Part shown: piece after piece, positions 1-8,464 of the stretch | Numbering within the stretch: position 1 is the first letter of the stretch | How the letters are laid out: each line of letters starts with the position of its first letter | NCBI GenBank assembly: GCA_943846675.1 | Contig: OX044357.1 | Location: forward strand, 1,054,001 to 1,118,000 | Length of the DNA: 64,000 nt | DNA from: UBA987 sp002292105 | GTDB lineage: Bacteria > Bacteroidota > Bacteroidia > NS11-12g > UBA9320 | Direction of reading: 5' to 3' | The notes under the pieces: generated by a model | What the model was told of the DNA's origin: nothing | Databases searched by the model: none | What the model saw: only the letters and a program-made list of their open reading frames with translations | Translations under genes and position numbers: made by a program

Positions 1-54
1 TCTATTTGTTACTTACTTAGGGGTTGCCACCCCTAACCCGGCTTTCATTTTTTT

Positions 55-105
55 CTTGATAAAAAAACGAAACAAACGTGTCCGCCTGCCGGCGGAAAAA
101 TCAAG
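55..105. repeat. Nested inverted repeat, REP-like
   Basis: Outer arms CTTGAT (55-60) and ATCAAG (100-105) enclose a perfect inner hairpin TCCGCC-TGCC-GGCGGA (81-96). The arrangement is typical of dispersed palindromic extragenic elements. I see no transposase, so a mobile origin is inference only. Confidence 0.5.
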
Positions 106-375
106 ACTTGAGAATTTTTCTTTGAACTCTACGAAAGGCTTTTCTTTCCCTCAGCCAAAGCCGCTGCGCTTTCCTGCCTGCTTAACGCAAGGCCAGCACA
201 CAAAAGCCTTCCTCGATTTCTACAGAAAACTTCAAAGGTCGTTTTAAATCATGCACGTATAAATGCGCCTTGGCCCACCAAAAATGCGGGGGACGCGCCG
301 GCCGGTGTGTTAGGGAGCATATTTTTGGGGAGACTTTTTGTTTCGTTTTTGGTCTCAAAAATGAAAATCGGTTAT

Positions 376-515
376 AGGCTGATAAGCCTAATGGAAGAAA
401 GACAAAAGGCGAAAGTCTATTAGACGACGAGTCAAAGGCTGACAAGCCTAATGAAAGAACAAAAGGCTGATAAGCCTAAGCGAAGAAGGTTAGCCCGCTG
501 ATAAGCCTAATGGAA
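376..515. repeat. Four interspersed copies of a small hairpin repeat
   Basis: The unit is roughly AGGCTGATAAGCCTAATGGA. Each copy holds its own stem GGCT-GATA-AGCC followed by TAATGGAA or a close variant. Copies start near 376, 436, 464 and 495. The second has GACA in the loop and the fourth has CGCT in the left arm, so the copies have diverged. Spacing is irregular (60, 28 and 31 bp), which argues against a CRISPR array. Confidence 0.7.
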
Positions 516-559
516 AAAACGGACTGGTAGGCCCTAATCGACAAGTGAATAAAAAATAA

Positions 560-594
560 AATAAAAAAAGTCCCAAAGCATGACCCTTGGGACT
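560..594 (-). terminator. Rho-independent terminator of the vWA gene
   Basis: An 8-bp stem AGTCCCAA (569-576) pairs with TTGGGACT (587-594). On the minus strand it is followed by a T run (the A run at 562-569 on the plus strand). It lies about 37 bp beyond the stop of the minus-strand vWA gene. Confidence 0.8.
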
Positions 595-630
595 CAATTG
601 TCCATTCAGACAATTAGGATATGAAGTACC

Positions 631-3162
631 TTATTCTTTTGTGTATACATGATACAATCGTTTCGCCTTTTTTATTAAGGTCAATAGCTCTTCTCTATCA
701 CCATCGATGTCCGTCCCCTGAGCATTTTGCAGTATGCTTTCCGCCAAGGTGAAGTTTTTCTGATCGATGAATTTGCTTTGACGCAATTGTTGGGCAAAAA
801 GTGCCACGCCTGACGCAAACTGAAAATCTTGACTCGCATTGCTGAATGAAGAAACACTATTGGTCATGGTTTTTTCAAGTAGCTGACTTGTGGAGCCATT
901 TGGTTGCTTGTAGCGCAGTTTTACCGTTAGCATCTCGTCACCGAAATCAGTGAGTGACATATCGTTAGGTTTCTGATATTTGAGGTCTATGCCACCTGGT
1001 ATTGTTTCATCACTAGAAGCCGGAATAACTTCGTACAGAGCAGTTACTGTATGTCCAGCCCCTAATTCACCGCCATCTTTAGAGTCGTCATTAAAATCTT
1101 GTGGAGGCATTTTCCTATTTTCATACCCAATCAAACGGTATGCTTTAACGTGTTTTGGGTTGAACTCAACCTGGATTTTTACGTCTTTGGCTATTGTAAA
1201 TAGCGTTGCTCTAATTTCACGGTTAAATACTTTTTCCGATTCTCTATACGTGTCGATGTAGAAGTAGTTGCCATTTCCATTGTCGGCAATGGTTTCCATT
1301 TTAGAATCTTGGTAGTTGCCCATACCAAAACCACAAACTGTGATGAAAACACCTTTATTGCGGTTATTGACAATCAAGTTTTTCATATCACTGTCGGTGC
1401 TCTGACCAACATTAAAATCACCATCAGTACACATGATTACGCGGTTATTTCCATTGGTAACTAAGTTTTCTACGGCGACATTGTAGGCCAGTTTAATGCC
1501 TTCACCACCTGCTGTAGATCCTCCAGCATCGAGCTTGTCAATTTTTTTCTTGATGAAGTCTTTCTCATTACAAGGCGTAGATTCTAAAGCCAAACCAGCT
1601 GCTCCGGCATACGTCACTATCGCGATCCTGTCGTTAGCACCCATCTGGTCGACTAATAATTTCATGGACTTTTTGACCAAGGGTAGTTTGTTTTCGGAAT
1701 CCATTGAACCGCTTACGTCGATGAGGAATACCAAGTTGCTATTCTGCTTTTCGACGTAGTTGATGTCTTTGCCTTTTAACCCTATGCGCACCACGTTGTG
1801 GTCTTCATTCCATGGGCAAGTCGCGTTTTCTAAATTGATTGAAAAAGGTTGGTTAAAATCTGGCTCTGGATAGTTGTAGTCAAAATAGTTGATGAATTCT
1901 TCAATACGGACTGCATCTTTAGGCACAATGTTGTTGCCGTTTATTTTTGTCCGCATCACAGCATAGCTAGCATTGTCAACGTCAATTCCAAAGGTAGACA
2001 ATGGCTCCTGGGTAGGTTTTAAATACTCATTTTCAATTAATGGGAAATAGGACTCTGTATTGCGGGGTTCTATGTTCCCAATGTCTCCTTTAAGATAATA
2101 TCCAGCGACAGAATCCGTTACGACGCATTGGTATTTCTCATTTTCGAATGACCTTTTGCTTGGAGTTTCAATATAACTTGAGTTATAAGTGGTTTTGATT
2201 TTTTTAGTCTTGGCCTTAGATCGATGCCCAACAATACTCACTGATTTCAACTTACCACTGCTGCCAATGCCTTGCGCCATTCGTAGATTTTGGGATGAAT
2301 TCGAGCCTGTGGTAACAGATTGAGTAAGGTTGTCGCTTCGTGCCGGTAATTTTTGTATGTCTTTAGCGCTGATGTTTGACTGATTTGCATCCTTCCTAAC
2401 GTCAATATAATCGGCTAAACCATCTATATCTGTTGAAGCATCAAGATAACCAATGTTGTCTGATTCTTTATACGTGATTTTGTCGTCTTCGTCTGTCGCA
2501 ATATTGAATGTGCCACTGCTTGTAGATGATGAATTTGTGTAATTAAGCGTCCATTCCGTAGTTGTTTTTACATCGTTCACATTAACAGATATTGGAGCAG
2601 AAGCAGAATTGTATACGTTCATTTGTGGTTGAATAGTTTGGTCTGCTTTGCCCGATCCAAAATCCCAAGAATATGCTACAGCACCTGAGGTTGTGGTACT
2701 ATTGGTGAAGGCTACATCCGTGCCTGATGCCAGTAAAGAATCTGCACTAATGGTTATGCCTGCATCGTAAGATTCAGGAACGCTCACGTCAGTATTGCTG
2801 AAGGCCTCTCCAGCTTTTCCGTCCGAAGGACCAGCAGTAGGCGTTACTCGATTTTCGTTTTCTGCTGCCGAAGGTATTTCGTTTTTTGCCGAGTCAATTG
2901 GACTTGTCTTAGTACTCAAACGCATTGAGTCATTAAGCATATTAACCTCTACAATTGTTGGTTTAATTTCGTTTCTAAACACGCCGTTCAACGCAAAGAT
3001 GATTGCTAAAGTCGCTGCGATTCCTGTAATCCATCGCCAATAGATAATTTTTGGCTTGCTATCGTCGTCAAGAGTTGCCTCTATATTATCCCACACGTGT
3101 GGCTTGGGTTCATATTGTTTTAGGTTTTCTAACCCCTTATTTTTATGTTCTATGTTGCTCAT
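631..3162 (-). CDS. Membrane-anchored vWA/YfbK-type protein with anti-sigma-like N terminus
   Basis: 843 aa. Residues 1-42 are a short cytoplasmic segment of the kind seen at the start of Bacteroidota anti-sigma factors, followed by one membrane segment (about 43-62). Next come a low-complexity Ser/Thr-rich region, a PKD-like patch (YSWDFGSG) and a stretch reminiscent of a TonB plug (KDIQKLPARSDN). The vWA N-terminal region precedes a von Willebrand A domain with an intact MIDAS motif DVSGS (D482, S484, S486), and a YfbK-type C-terminal domain ends the protein. It starts 30 bp after the stop of an ECF sigma factor, so the two are probably co-transcribed. The family is well known but its role is not. 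Acting as the membrane partner of the sigma factor is inference from position and topology. Confidence 0.8.
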   Translation of the reverse strand: MSNIEHKNKGLENLKQYEPKPHVWDNIEATLDDDSKPKIIYWRWITGIAATLAIIFALNGVFRNEIKPTIVEVNMLNDSMRLSTKTSPIDSAKNEIPSAAENENRVTPTAGPSDGKAGEAFSNTDVSVPESYDAGITISADSLLASGTDVAFTNSTTTSGAVAYSWDFGSGKADQTIQPQMNVYNSASAPISVNVNDVKTTTEWTLNYTNSSSTSSGTFNIATDEDDKITYKESDNIGYLDASTDIDGLADYIDVRKDANQSNISAKDIQKLPARSDNLTQSVTTGSNSSQNLRMAQGIGSSGKLKSVSIVGHRSKAKTKKIKTTYNSSYIETPSKRSFENEKYQCVVTDSVAGYYLKGDIGNIEPRNTESYFPLIENEYLKPTQEPLSTFGIDVDNASYAVMRTKINGNNIVPKDAVRIEEFINYFDYNYPEPDFNQPFSINLENATCPWNEDHNVVRIGLKGKDINYVEKQNSNLVFLIDVSGSMDSENKLPLVKKSMKLLVDQMGANDRIAIVTYAGAAGLALESTPCNEKDFIKKKIDKLDAGGSTAGGEGIKLAYNVAVENLVTNGNNRVIMCTDGDFNVGQSTDSDMKNLIVNNRNKGVFITVCGFGMGNYQDSKMETIADNGNGNYFYIDTYRESEKVFNREIRATLFTIAKDVKIQVEFNPKHVKAYRLIGYENRKMPPQDFNDDSKDGGELGAGHTVTALYEVIPASSDETIPGGIDLKYQKPNDMSLTDFGDEMLTVKLRYKQPNGSTSQLLEKTMTNSVSSFSNASQDFQFASGVALFAQQLRQSKFIDQKNFTLAESILQNAQGTDIDGDREELLTLIKKAKRLYHVYTKE

Positions 3163-3192
3163 TTTCTCGCTTTAAAATTTTAATCCATTTAG

Positions 3193-3753
3193 TTAGTCGT
3201 ATCGCTCATGTTTTAGTTTTTCGCGCAAGGTTCGCTTGGCGTGAAATAGTTGTGTGCGGCTTGTACTAACAGAGATATTTAACATGTCGGCGATTTCTGC
3301 ATGTTTGTAGCCCTCAATTTCTGAGAGGGTAAACACAGTGCGATATCCTTCTGGCAATGCGGCAATTTCTTTTTCTAATAATGAAGATGAAAATGTTTGA
3401 TAGGCTATACCTGTATCATGTTTTTCTTCAAATCGCTCAAAGCGCTGCTCAAAGCGCATTTGCTTTGTAGCTTTACGTATCACAATGGTTTTGATCCATG
3501 CGCCAATTGTCCCATTCGACTTGTATGACTTAAGACTTCGAAAAACATCAATAAAAGCCTCCTGTAAAGCATCGCTTGCTTGATCAGGATCTGATGTTAT
3601 TCGATATGCAAGCGTGTACATCGCTGTGCAGTATGTGTGATATAACTGTTTTTGAGCAGCCCGTTCACCTTCTAAACATCGCTGCAGCAATGTCTTTTCA
3701 GTGATTTGCGTTTCAGAAACAGTCATTGAAGCTGTTGCAGAATTTGCCATCAT
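3193..3753 (-). CDS. ECF-type RNA polymerase sigma factor (sigma-70 family)
   Basis: 186 aa, the usual ECF length. Region 2 is seen around 'YRITSDPDQASDALQEAF' (DNA opening and -10 recognition). Region 4 is seen near the C terminus (LPEGYRTVFTLSEIEGY, then a helix-turn-helix EIADMLNISVSTSRTQLFHAK) for -35 binding. Two ATGs lie at the start (3753 and 3750). It is the first gene of a probable two-gene unit with the vWA membrane protein downstream. The inducing signal and regulon cannot be read from the sequence. Confidence 0.92.
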   Translation of the reverse strand: MMANSATASMTVSETQITEKTLLQRCLEGERAAQKQLYHTYCTAMYTLAYRITSDPDQASDALQEAFIDVFRSLKSYKSNGTIGAWIKTIVIRKATKQMRFEQRFERFEEKHDTGIAYQTFSSSLLEKEIAALPEGYRTVFTLSEIEGYKHAEIADMLNISVSTSRTQLFHAKRTLREKLKHERYD

Positions 3754-3908
3754 GTACTATAAAGGGTCTGTCTAAGTTAAAAACGTTGTATGGCGATAAA
3801 AAATATTTTTAATGCCTGGCTTGTTTGCCTTTACAACCGGGTAATTTGTACCATTCAACGCGGTTTGATATCACGAGTACAGAATAGGTAAACGAATTGG
3901 CTCGAGCG

Positions 3909-4721
3909 TTAAAAAGTTATGGTGACTTTGTAGCCGCTGTGACTCCTCATGTTAAGTACTGTTCCATCATCAAAGATTAAGTATTGTCCTTTGATGCCCA
4001 TCAGTTTTTTCTCAATCAGTGGAACCTTGTCCAGCTTTAAGCTTTTAACCTTTGGCGGATATGCGATAACAGGATAGTTAATGGTGGTTAAGTCGTCATT
4101 TGACGAGATGTATTGCTTGAATTGACTTGGCACATGCGCTTCCATTTCTGATTTGAGCGCAATCATATCACGTTCTTCAATCTCACCTTTAAGCATTTTT
4201 TGCCAACTGGTTTTGTCAGATATATAGTCTTTCAGGGCGACTTCTATTAATCCAGCAGCCTGGCGGTAAGGTGTTTGAGCCAATCTAATTGCCTTTACCG
4301 CTCCTTGGTCCATCCAACGTGTAGGTATTTGAGTGTTTCTCGTTACGCCCACTTTAACACCTGCCGTTTGTGCCAAGTAAACTGTATGTGGCGTCATGTG
4401 GTTTTTCATTTCCCATTCAAAGTCACGCAATGCGATGCCTTCATGTATGCGACTCAGTTCCGGACGTATGATACTTGGCGATGCGTGGGGTGAATTCATA
4501 AAAGCATCGTAGCTCATGCCTTCACCAAATGCTTTCTTGATCTTTTTTCCAGTAACCACACAGTTAATTTCATTCAAAAATGAGATTTGAATGTCTTTTC
4601 CAACGGCATCGTTTAGTCTTACGGTGTCCGTTTTTTCTAGATTATTATACAGGCGTAAACCATATTGCACCGTGTCTTGAAGTGCTGTAGCCATCTTTCT
4701 GATATTACCTGTATGTTGCAT
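3909..4721 (-). CDS. DUF2797 family protein
   Basis: 270 aa, soluble. The central motif (VYLAQTAGVKVGVTR, then PTRWMDQGA) is the signature region I associate with DUF2797; its VYLA...VGVTR pattern recalls the core of GIY-YIG-like folds, but no nuclease activity is established. It is divergent from the M14 peptidase gene across only about 90 bp. A promoter-like TAACTTCG ends 5 nt before the ATG, so the transcript may be leaderless. The function is unknown. Confidence 0.75.
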   Translation of the reverse strand: MQHTGNIRKMATALQDTVQYGLRLYNNLEKTDTVRLNDAVGKDIQISFLNEINCVVTGKKIKKAFGEGMSYDAFMNSPHASPSIIRPELSRIHEGIALRDFEWEMKNHMTPHTVYLAQTAGVKVGVTRNTQIPTRWMDQGAVKAIRLAQTPYRQAAGLIEVALKDYISDKTSWQKMLKGEIEERDMIALKSEMEAHVPSQFKQYISSNDDLTTINYPVIAYPPKVKSLKLDKVPLIEKKLMGIKGQYLIFDDGTVLNMRSHSGYKVTITF

Positions 4722-4725
4722 CAGG

Positions 4726-4809
4726 CGAAGTTAGTGAAGTTGACTAATTCTGAAATAAACTTTTACTTTTTAGCACAAGGTATTAGTCTCAACTCTTGGT
4801 TTAATTTTG
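4726..4809. promoter_or_regulatory. Divergent promoter region, DUF2797 / M14 peptidase
   Basis: On the plus strand a perfect -7 element TAATTTTG lies at 4802-4809, and the M14 ATG is at 4814. On the minus strand a near-match TAACTTCG lies at 4733-4726, and the DUF2797 ATG begins at 4721. Both -7 elements end 4-5 nt before the start codon, predicting very short or absent 5' leaders. Clear -33 elements were not found. Confidence 0.55.
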
Positions 4810-4813
4810 CCGC

Positions 4814-6568
4814 ATGTTGAACAGGGTATTAGTATTGGTTTTTGGCAGCTTTATTTTGGCATCTTGCTCAGAGGTTGAAAAGAAAGAGGCTCCTCGGCCT
4901 CCGTTTTTGTTGTCAGAGTCAAAAAATGAAACGCCTACGTATGAAGCGGGTATCGCATTTTGGGAACAAATGGCTGATTATTACAAGGAAATTGAGATCT
5001 ACAAATACGGTATGACCGATGCTGGTTATCCTTTACATGTAGTTGTGATTGATGGAGAGCGGCCTTTGCCAATTGGTGCCTACAAAACGAGTATGAAGCA
5101 AACCTTGTTAATATCAAATGCAATTCATGCCGGAGAGCCTGATGGGGTAGATGCTTCGATGCTTTTAGCACACGATTTAATGACCAAATCTAGGTCTAAG
5201 AAATTACTTGAAAACACCTCAGTAGTTATCATCCCTTTTTATAATATAGGGGGAGTGATTAATAGAAACAGTCATTCTAGGGCAAATCAAAACGGGCCAG
5301 AGGCCTATGGCTTTAGGGGGAATGCGCAAAACCTAGATTTGAATCGTGATTTTGTCAAGTGTGATTCTAAAAATGCACTGAGTTTTGCAACGTTAATCAA
5401 CGAACTGGATCCAGATTTCTATGTGGAAACCCATGTGAGTAATGGCGCCGACTATCCGTATACCATTACCTATTTGCCGGCACAAGAAGATAAAATTGGA
5501 TTGAGTGTTGGTAGCCATATGCGAACCGAATGGACTCCATTTATAACCAAGAAAGTTTCGGCCGCTGGGTTTAAAATATTTCCATATTTGAACGTACATG
5601 GGACAACACCTGATGAAGGATTTGGTACTTTTTACGACTCACCGAGATACTCAACAGGCTTCTTAACTTTACGCCAAACACCTGGGTACATAACGGAAAC
5701 GCACATGCTTAAGCCTTATCAAAAACGCGTGGAGTCAACCTATGAGTTTATCCATGCGTGTGTTGAGTTGTTGAGTGAACAGAGTGTCCGTTCAGTAGTT
5801 GATAAATCAAGAAAGGCTGTGCAATCAACGGTTGATTTTCCTCTGGATTGGGCGATAGATTCAACTAAGGCGACTGAGATCGCATTTGATGGATATAAAT
5901 CAGGGTATAAAAAAAGCGAGGTAACTGGAGAGCAGCGTTTGTTTTATGATCGCAGTCAACCCTATACGGCCAATATTCCGTACTATCCTGCACTAAAACC
6001 GACTAAGCGCGTAACGGCGCCAGAGTATTACATTCTTAAGAAGGGATATACAGCAGTAGAAGAAAGATTAAGGGCTAATGGTGTTGTATTAAAGCCGTTT
6101 GATAAAGACACGCTAATCACGCTAGAGGTTTACCGCATTGATACTTTCTCTTCGGCAAAACAACCATACGAAAGCCACTATTATCATTTTGACACACGTG
6201 TTAAAGTCGAGATTACCGAAGTGCAAATTCGAAAAGGAGATTGGTTAATACCTTTAGACAATATTCACAGAAGGTTTTTGATAGAAGTGTTGGAGCCAGA
6301 GGGCCCTGATTCTTATTTTAATTGGAATTTCTTCGATGCGATTCTACAACAAAAAGAGTGGTACTCAGCCTATGTGTTCGAGGATGAAGCAGCAGAGATA
6401 CTCAATTCAAATGCGGAGTTAAAGGCCGAATTTGAACAAAGAAAAGTCGAGTTGGATTGGTTCTCGAAAAGTCCTCGAGCTCAGCTATATTGGATATACA
6501 CCCATAGCAAGAGATACGAGAAAGAACATTTACGTTACCCGGTTTATCGCGGAATGGTGGGTTGCTAA
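4814..6568 (+). CDS. M14 family zinc carboxypeptidase, lipoprotein
   Basis: 584 aa. The N terminus is a lipoprotein signal with lipobox LASC, so it is probably membrane-anchored and exported. The M14 zinc site is seen as HAGEPDG (H105, E108), followed by NLDLNRDF and a downstream ETHVSNG with the third zinc-ligand histidine. A later YITETHML carries a plausible catalytic glutamate. The second half (about residues 330-584) is a beta-rich extension common to Bacteroidota members. Likely role: trimming of peptides in the periplasm or at the surface; the substrate is unknown. It converges on the M61 gene with a 4-bp overlap of the stops. Confidence 0.88.
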   Translation: MLNRVLVLVFGSFILASCSEVEKKEAPRPPFLLSESKNETPTYEAGIAFWEQMADYYKEIEIYKYGMTDAGYPLHVVVIDGERPLPIGAYKTSMKQTLLISNAIHAGEPDGVDASMLLAHDLMTKSRSKKLLENTSVVIIPFYNIGGVINRNSHSRANQNGPEAYGFRGNAQNLDLNRDFVKCDSKNALSFATLINELDPDFYVETHVSNGADYPYTITYLPAQEDKIGLSVGSHMRTEWTPFITKKVSAAGFKIFPYLNVHGTTPDEGFGTFYDSPRYSTGFLTLRQTPGYITETHMLKPYQKRVESTYEFIHACVELLSEQSVRSVVDKSRKAVQSTVDFPLDWAIDSTKATEIAFDGYKSGYKKSEVTGEQRLFYDRSQPYTANIPYYPALKPTKRVTAPEYYILKKGYTAVEERLRANGVVLKPFDKDTLITLEVYRIDTFSSAKQPYESHYYHFDTRVKVEITEVQIRKGDWLIPLDNIHRRFLIEVLEPEGPDSYFNWNFFDAILQQKEWYSAYVFEDEAAEILNSNAELKAEFEQRKVELDWFSKSPRAQLYWIYTHSKRYEKEHLRYPVYRGMVGC

Positions 6569-8331
6569 TTCAACCAAAGTTGTTGAAACTTCTTTTGCTC
6601 TTCACTTAAGGCTTCTTCGATAGTAATCTCATATTTGACGATGTCACTTTGCTTAAGTGTTGCCTTCGTATTGTAAATCCTACCGTCGCGTGCGTATAAG
6701 ATGTCAATTTCGGTGTCAATTGTATACCCTGGTAGGCTTGTATTGATTTTGTCAACCACGCGCCAACCATTGATGGATATGAGTTCGTCGTTCACGCTTA
6801 ATCCGGCTTCCACGGCACTGCTGCCTGAACGGACAAATGATACAACGCATTTTCCATTGTCAGATTTCGTTGTTATACCCAAAGAAGGGTTTTCTTCTTC
6901 TGCATTTATTAACGCATAGCCGGTTGTTTTTAAGTAGTCTTCATATGGCAATGGTTCTGTAGTCTTGGTAAAGCGATCAAAAAAGTCATTCAGTGGTTTG
7001 CCACAAACATCGGAACAAGTTTCAACAAATTCTTGGTAACTGAAACCACGTTTCTGGTCTTTGTAGTACCTATTAAATAAGGTAAGCATGACGTCATCCA
7101 GCCTTTTGTCTCCATCGGTGGAATTAAAGATTTCTACATCCAACATCCACGCTACGAGCATGCCTTTATTGTAATAGGAAATTGTGACGTTGTTACTGTT
7201 TTCGTTAGATAGGTACGCTTTCACCCAAGCCAATTTGCTCGATTGGTCCAATGACATAACGTTTTTTCCAGGTTGATTTTCTAACCTGTTAATATTATAC
7301 GCCACCGCTTTTAGGTAACTTTCCTCGGTGTGGAAGCCAGCTCTTTTTAAGAACAAGTCGTCAAAGTAGGATGTTATGCCTTCTGCTACCCATAATAGGT
7401 CGGTATAATTCTCTTTGTTGTAATCAAATGGACCTAACTCAATGGGGCGTATTCGTTTAACATTCCATAAATGGAAGTACTCATGAGAAATAAGTCCTAA
7501 AAATTTAAGATATGGCTCGTCTTTATCGTACACCCATCTATTGACTTGACTTGTTTGGCAGTTGAGGTGTTCCAGTCCGCCACCACCTTTGTCGACGTTT
7601 TGAATAAAATGGATGTATTGTGGTGAAGGATGCGTATTGTCAAACATTTTCGCTTCTTCGTCTGTAATCTTCTTGAAGTCAGCCGTCACCTTATCCAGGT
7701 CGTAGTTACCTGTGCCGATCATCACTATTTTATGCGGAACGCCTGCTGTTAGATACGTGCTCACGTCAAAATTGCCAAGTGCAACCGGGCTATCAGCTAA
7801 TAAATCATAGTTGGCGCACGAGAATGTTTGAGTGTTCTCTACTAGGGATAAAGGCATTTCAATGTTTTGCCATTCGTTTCTTGGTGTGAACTGAATAGTG
7901 ATGTGTTCATCCTGGTATCCTTCTGCATACATAAATGCACTCGGGCCATGCAAGAACGCCATGTGCTGATCTACATAACTGGTTCTCACACCTAATTCAA
8001 AGGCGTATAATTCGTAACTAAAACGCAATCGGTCGCCTTTTTTAACGGCACATTCCCATGTGTTTTTATCAATGCGAACTGGGTTTGACGAGCCATTGCC
8101 GTTGTCATACCACACCTTATCGACGTTTTGAGAAAACTCTCGAACCTTATATGAGCCTGGTGTCCATACAGGCATTTTAAACCGAATAAGGTTTGATTTC
8201 GCTTCTTCAACTTCTATAGTTATTTGTGCATAGTGCTGATTTGCTTTAGGAAAAGATACGGCGTACTTAACCGAGGCGTTTAAGTTCGATGCTATCATGT
8301 GAATAAATATTAAAGATAAGGTGTAGCGCAT
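6565..8331 (-). CDS. M61 family peptidase with PDZ domain (glycyl aminopeptidase-like)
   Basis: 588 aa with an N-terminal signal peptide. An N-terminal beta domain is followed by the zinc-binding catalytic domain, with HEYFHLW (H283, E284, H287) and a downstream glutamate region (WVAEGITSYFDD). A PDZ domain near the C terminus (about 490-560) includes SAVEAGLSVNDELISINGW. M61 members hydrolyse peptides with small N-terminal residues and are widespread in Bacteroidota. It is convergent with the M14 gene, so two exported peptidases sit side by side on opposite strands. Confidence 0.9.
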   Translation of the reverse strand: MRYTLSLIFIHMIASNLNASVKYAVSFPKANQHYAQITIEVEEAKSNLIRFKMPVWTPGSYKVREFSQNVDKVWYDNGNGSSNPVRIDKNTWECAVKKGDRLRFSYELYAFELGVRTSYVDQHMAFLHGPSAFMYAEGYQDEHITIQFTPRNEWQNIEMPLSLVENTQTFSCANYDLLADSPVALGNFDVSTYLTAGVPHKIVMIGTGNYDLDKVTADFKKITDEEAKMFDNTHPSPQYIHFIQNVDKGGGGLEHLNCQTSQVNRWVYDKDEPYLKFLGLISHEYFHLWNVKRIRPIELGPFDYNKENYTDLLWVAEGITSYFDDLFLKRAGFHTEESYLKAVAYNINRLENQPGKNVMSLDQSSKLAWVKAYLSNENSNNVTISYYNKGMLVAWMLDVEIFNSTDGDKRLDDVMLTLFNRYYKDQKRGFSYQEFVETCSDVCGKPLNDFFDRFTKTTEPLPYEDYLKTTGYALINAEEENPSLGITTKSDNGKCVVSFVRSGSSAVEAGLSVNDELISINGWRVVDKINTSLPGYTIDTEIDILYARDGRIYNTKATLKQSDIVKYEITIEEALSEEQKKFQQLWLN

Positions 8332-8439
8332 GACTGTTTTAAAGGCTGCAAATATGTTTATAATAATTTGTTGGAGACACGATTATTTCGACCGACAAAC
8401 AGTCTTTATCTTTTACTGTTTTACTATACAGGCATTTGT

Positions 8440-8447
8440 TATTTTTG
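8440..8447 (+). promoter_or_regulatory. -7 promoter element of pdhB
   Basis: A perfect TAnnTTTG match (TATTTTTG) lies 17 nt before the pdhB ATG at 8465. It is followed by CCGCA, as at the M14 promoter. No clear -33 TTG was found. Its position argues that the in-frame upstream extension of the reading frame (from 8330) is not translated. Confidence 0.6.
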
Positions 8448-8464
8448 CCGCACATTTCAGAGTT

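Larger units (their letters stand above)
1..568. other. Non-coding, repeat-rich leading region
   Basis: No convincing gene is present. Open frames here are short, overlap on opposite strands and resemble no family I know. What can be seen is structure: a perfect 6-bp hairpin at 19-34 (AGGGGT/ACCCCT), a nested inverted repeat at 55-105, a GC-rich palindromic patch around 294-306, a GAGAC/GTCTC inverted pair at 330-356, and four copies of a small hairpin repeat at 376-515. It looks like a cluster of dispersed extragenic repeats downstream of the minus-strand vWA gene. Confidence 0.6.

Noticed and set aside
56..445. Two small open frames on opposite strands at the left edge
   Set aside because: They overlap, have odd composition (Phe/Pro/Lys-rich) and lie over palindromic repeats; no family resemblance and no promoter.
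376..515. CRISPR array
   Set aside because: Units are about 20 bp with irregular spacing, imperfect copies, and no cas genes.
980..1261. Antisense open frames inside the vWA gene and similar shadows elsewhere
   Set aside because: They mirror strong coding sequence on the other strand, with no independent signals.
8330..8464. N-terminal extension of the pyruvate dehydrogenase beta subunit
   Set aside because: The extension is not like the family and contains the promoter -7 element; the ATG at 8465 fits.
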